The notes beneath the pieces were generated by a model that was not told the origin of the DNA, made no database searches, and saw only the letters and a program-made list of their open reading frames with translations. Below, in pieces: positions 4,686 to 5,590 of a stretch of 5,590 bases of DNA. Made by a program: the position numbers and the translations under genes. Every line of letters begins with the position of its first letter. Position 1 is the first letter of the stretch. The DNA lies in contig JAHKLV010000170.1 of the NCBI GenBank assembly GCA_020854925.1, positions 1-5,590 of the forward strand, in the 5' to 3' direction. This DNA is from Candidatus Methanofastidiosia archaeon (GTDB lineage Archaea > Methanobacteriota_B > Thermococci > Methanofastidiosales > NM3).

Positions 4686-5590
4686 CTACAGAGCACTATG
4701 CGCTCACGCCCTCCGAAGCCCTGTCACAGCTTTCCTCGGATGAGCGTGGCCTTTCGGCTGCGGAGGCGCGGGAGCGCCTTACCCGTTACGGGAACAACGT
4801 CTTGGTGGCGGGGAAGACCATCTCACCGCTTTCCATCTTCGTATCGCAGTTCAAGGACGTGCTCACCCTTATCCTCATTTTTGCCGCGCTCGTGTCGCTG
4901 CTTCTTGGCGATCTTTCCGACGCGGTGCTCATTACCCTTATCCTCGTAGGAAATGCCGTGCTCGGGTTTGTACAGGAGTACAAGGCGGAGCAATCGCTCG
5001 CAGCGCTTCGCCAGTACCTCACGCTTGAGACCACGGTGCTGCGAGACGGCGAGAAGGTGCGTATATCGGCCGAAGGCATCGTTCCGGGTGACGTGATCCT
5101 TCTCGAGGCGGGGGACAGCGTGCCCGCCGACGCCCGTCTCCTCGCCGCCGAAACCGTCTCGGTGGACGAGTCGATGCTTACCGGCGAGTCGCTTCCCGTG
5201 GAGAAGAGCGCCGCCACCCTCGAGGGGACCCGTCTCCTCGCCGAGCAGGAAAACATGGTGTTCATGGGCACCGACCTTATCCGCGGTTCCGCCCGTGCCG
5301 TGGTCACGGCAACAGGCATGCACACGCAGATAGGGTCCATCGCGACGCTTATCGGTACGCAGGAAGAGACCTACTTCCAGAAGAAGCTTGACAGCCTCGG
5401 TAAGCTCTTGGGCAAAGCGGTGGTGGTGATAGCCTTTGTCGTGATGGCGCTCGGCATCTATGAGAACGAGCCGGTGCTCGACATGGTGCTCATCGCACTC
5501 TCCCTGGCCGTTGCCGCCATCCCTGAGGGACTCCCCGCCGTCGTGACGATTACGCTTTCCCTCGGCGTACGCAAGATGGCGCAGCTCAAG
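4682..5590 (+). CDS. P2-type cation-transporting ATPase, N-terminal part (3' partial)
   Basis: The N-terminal 303 residues of a membrane ion pump that couples ATP hydrolysis to cation transport; the gene continues beyond the window. The cation-ATPase N domain is at about 1-45 (LTPSEALSQL, GLSAAEARERLTRYGNN). Membrane segments TM1 (about 57-75) and TM2 (about 80-98) follow. The actuator domain includes GDVILLEAGDSVPADARLL and VDESMLTGESLPVEK, with the dephosphorylation motif TGES at 167-170. TM3 (about 245-260) and TM4 (about 266-287) close the visible part, with the ion-site motif PEGLP at 281-285 and VVTITLSLGVRKMA after it. PEGLP and this N-terminus place it with SERCA/PMR1-like P2 pumps. 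Ca2+ is the likeliest substrate, but Mn2+ or Na+/K+-type relatives share these motifs. The phosphorylated Asp (DKTGT) should lie just past the window edge. The ATG at 4682 is chosen for the normal N-terminus, a GGAG ten bases upstream and a TATA box 26 bases upstream. Confidence 0.95.
   Translation, partial: MTTEHYALTPSEALSQLSSDERGLSAAEARERLTRYGNNVLVAGKTISPLSIFVSQFKDVLTLILIFAALVSLLLGDLSDAVLITLILVGNAVLGFVQEYKAEQSLAALRQYLTLETTVLRDGEKVRISAEGIVPGDVILLEAGDSVPADARLLAAETVSVDESMLTGESLPVEKSAATLEGTRLLAEQENMVFMGTDLIRGSARAVVTATGMHTQIGSIATLIGTQEETYFQKKLDSLGKLLGKAVVVIAFVVMALGIYENEPVLDMVLIALSLAVAAIPEGLPAVVTITLSLGVRKMAQLK

Noticed and set aside
4786..5340. 184- and 166-codon minus-strand ORFs under the P-type ATPase
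   Set aside because: The plus strand encodes an unmistakable P-type ATPase with TGES and PEGLP; the antisense peptides are low-complexity Ser/Arg or His/Gly-rich products.

Overview
This window looks like an ordinary chromosomal stretch from a fairly GC-rich euryarchaeal methanogen, most likely of the Methanomicrobiales; the order is an inference. The reasons are a multi-PAS soluble histidine kinase with an archaeal-type H-box (ITRHDINN), a short SlyD-like FKBP, and archaeal-style TATA elements in front of most genes instead of bacterial -35/-10 promoters. No rRNA, tRNA, insertion sequence, CRISPR array or phage gene was seen. Coding density is very high, with five substantial genes and no gene-free stretch over about 80 bases.

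Left part (1-2706, + strand): the 3' portion of a sensor histidine kinase gene that begins before the window. It has the tail of one PAS domain, five further PAS domains in series, then the phosphoacceptor helix and the ATPase domain. Its stop codon overlaps that of the next gene, which runs the opposite way.

Middle (2703-4053, - strand): a MerR-family regulator with a GyrI-like effector domain, preceded by an FKBP-type prolyl isomerase. A strong GC hairpin plus a run of six T lies between the two. It looks like an intrinsic-type terminator for the isomerase gene, and its T-run is also the TATA element of the regulator gene.

Right part (4132-5590, + strand): a Nudix hydrolase is divergent from the isomerase across a 78-base gap that holds one clear TATA element, readable in both directions. 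It is followed by the N-terminal 303 residues of a P2-type cation-transporting ATPase that runs off the window. A 12-codon ORF overlaps the ATPase start by ATGA.

The genes do not form an obvious pathway: signal sensing, multidrug-type regulation, protein folding, nucleotide clean-up and ion transport. I see no convincing new multi-gene system. The points that deserve a second look concern gene-expression architecture: a terminator merged with a promoter, a possibly bidirectional TATA box, recurrent leaderless-type spacing, and a tiny ORF coupled to the ATPase.
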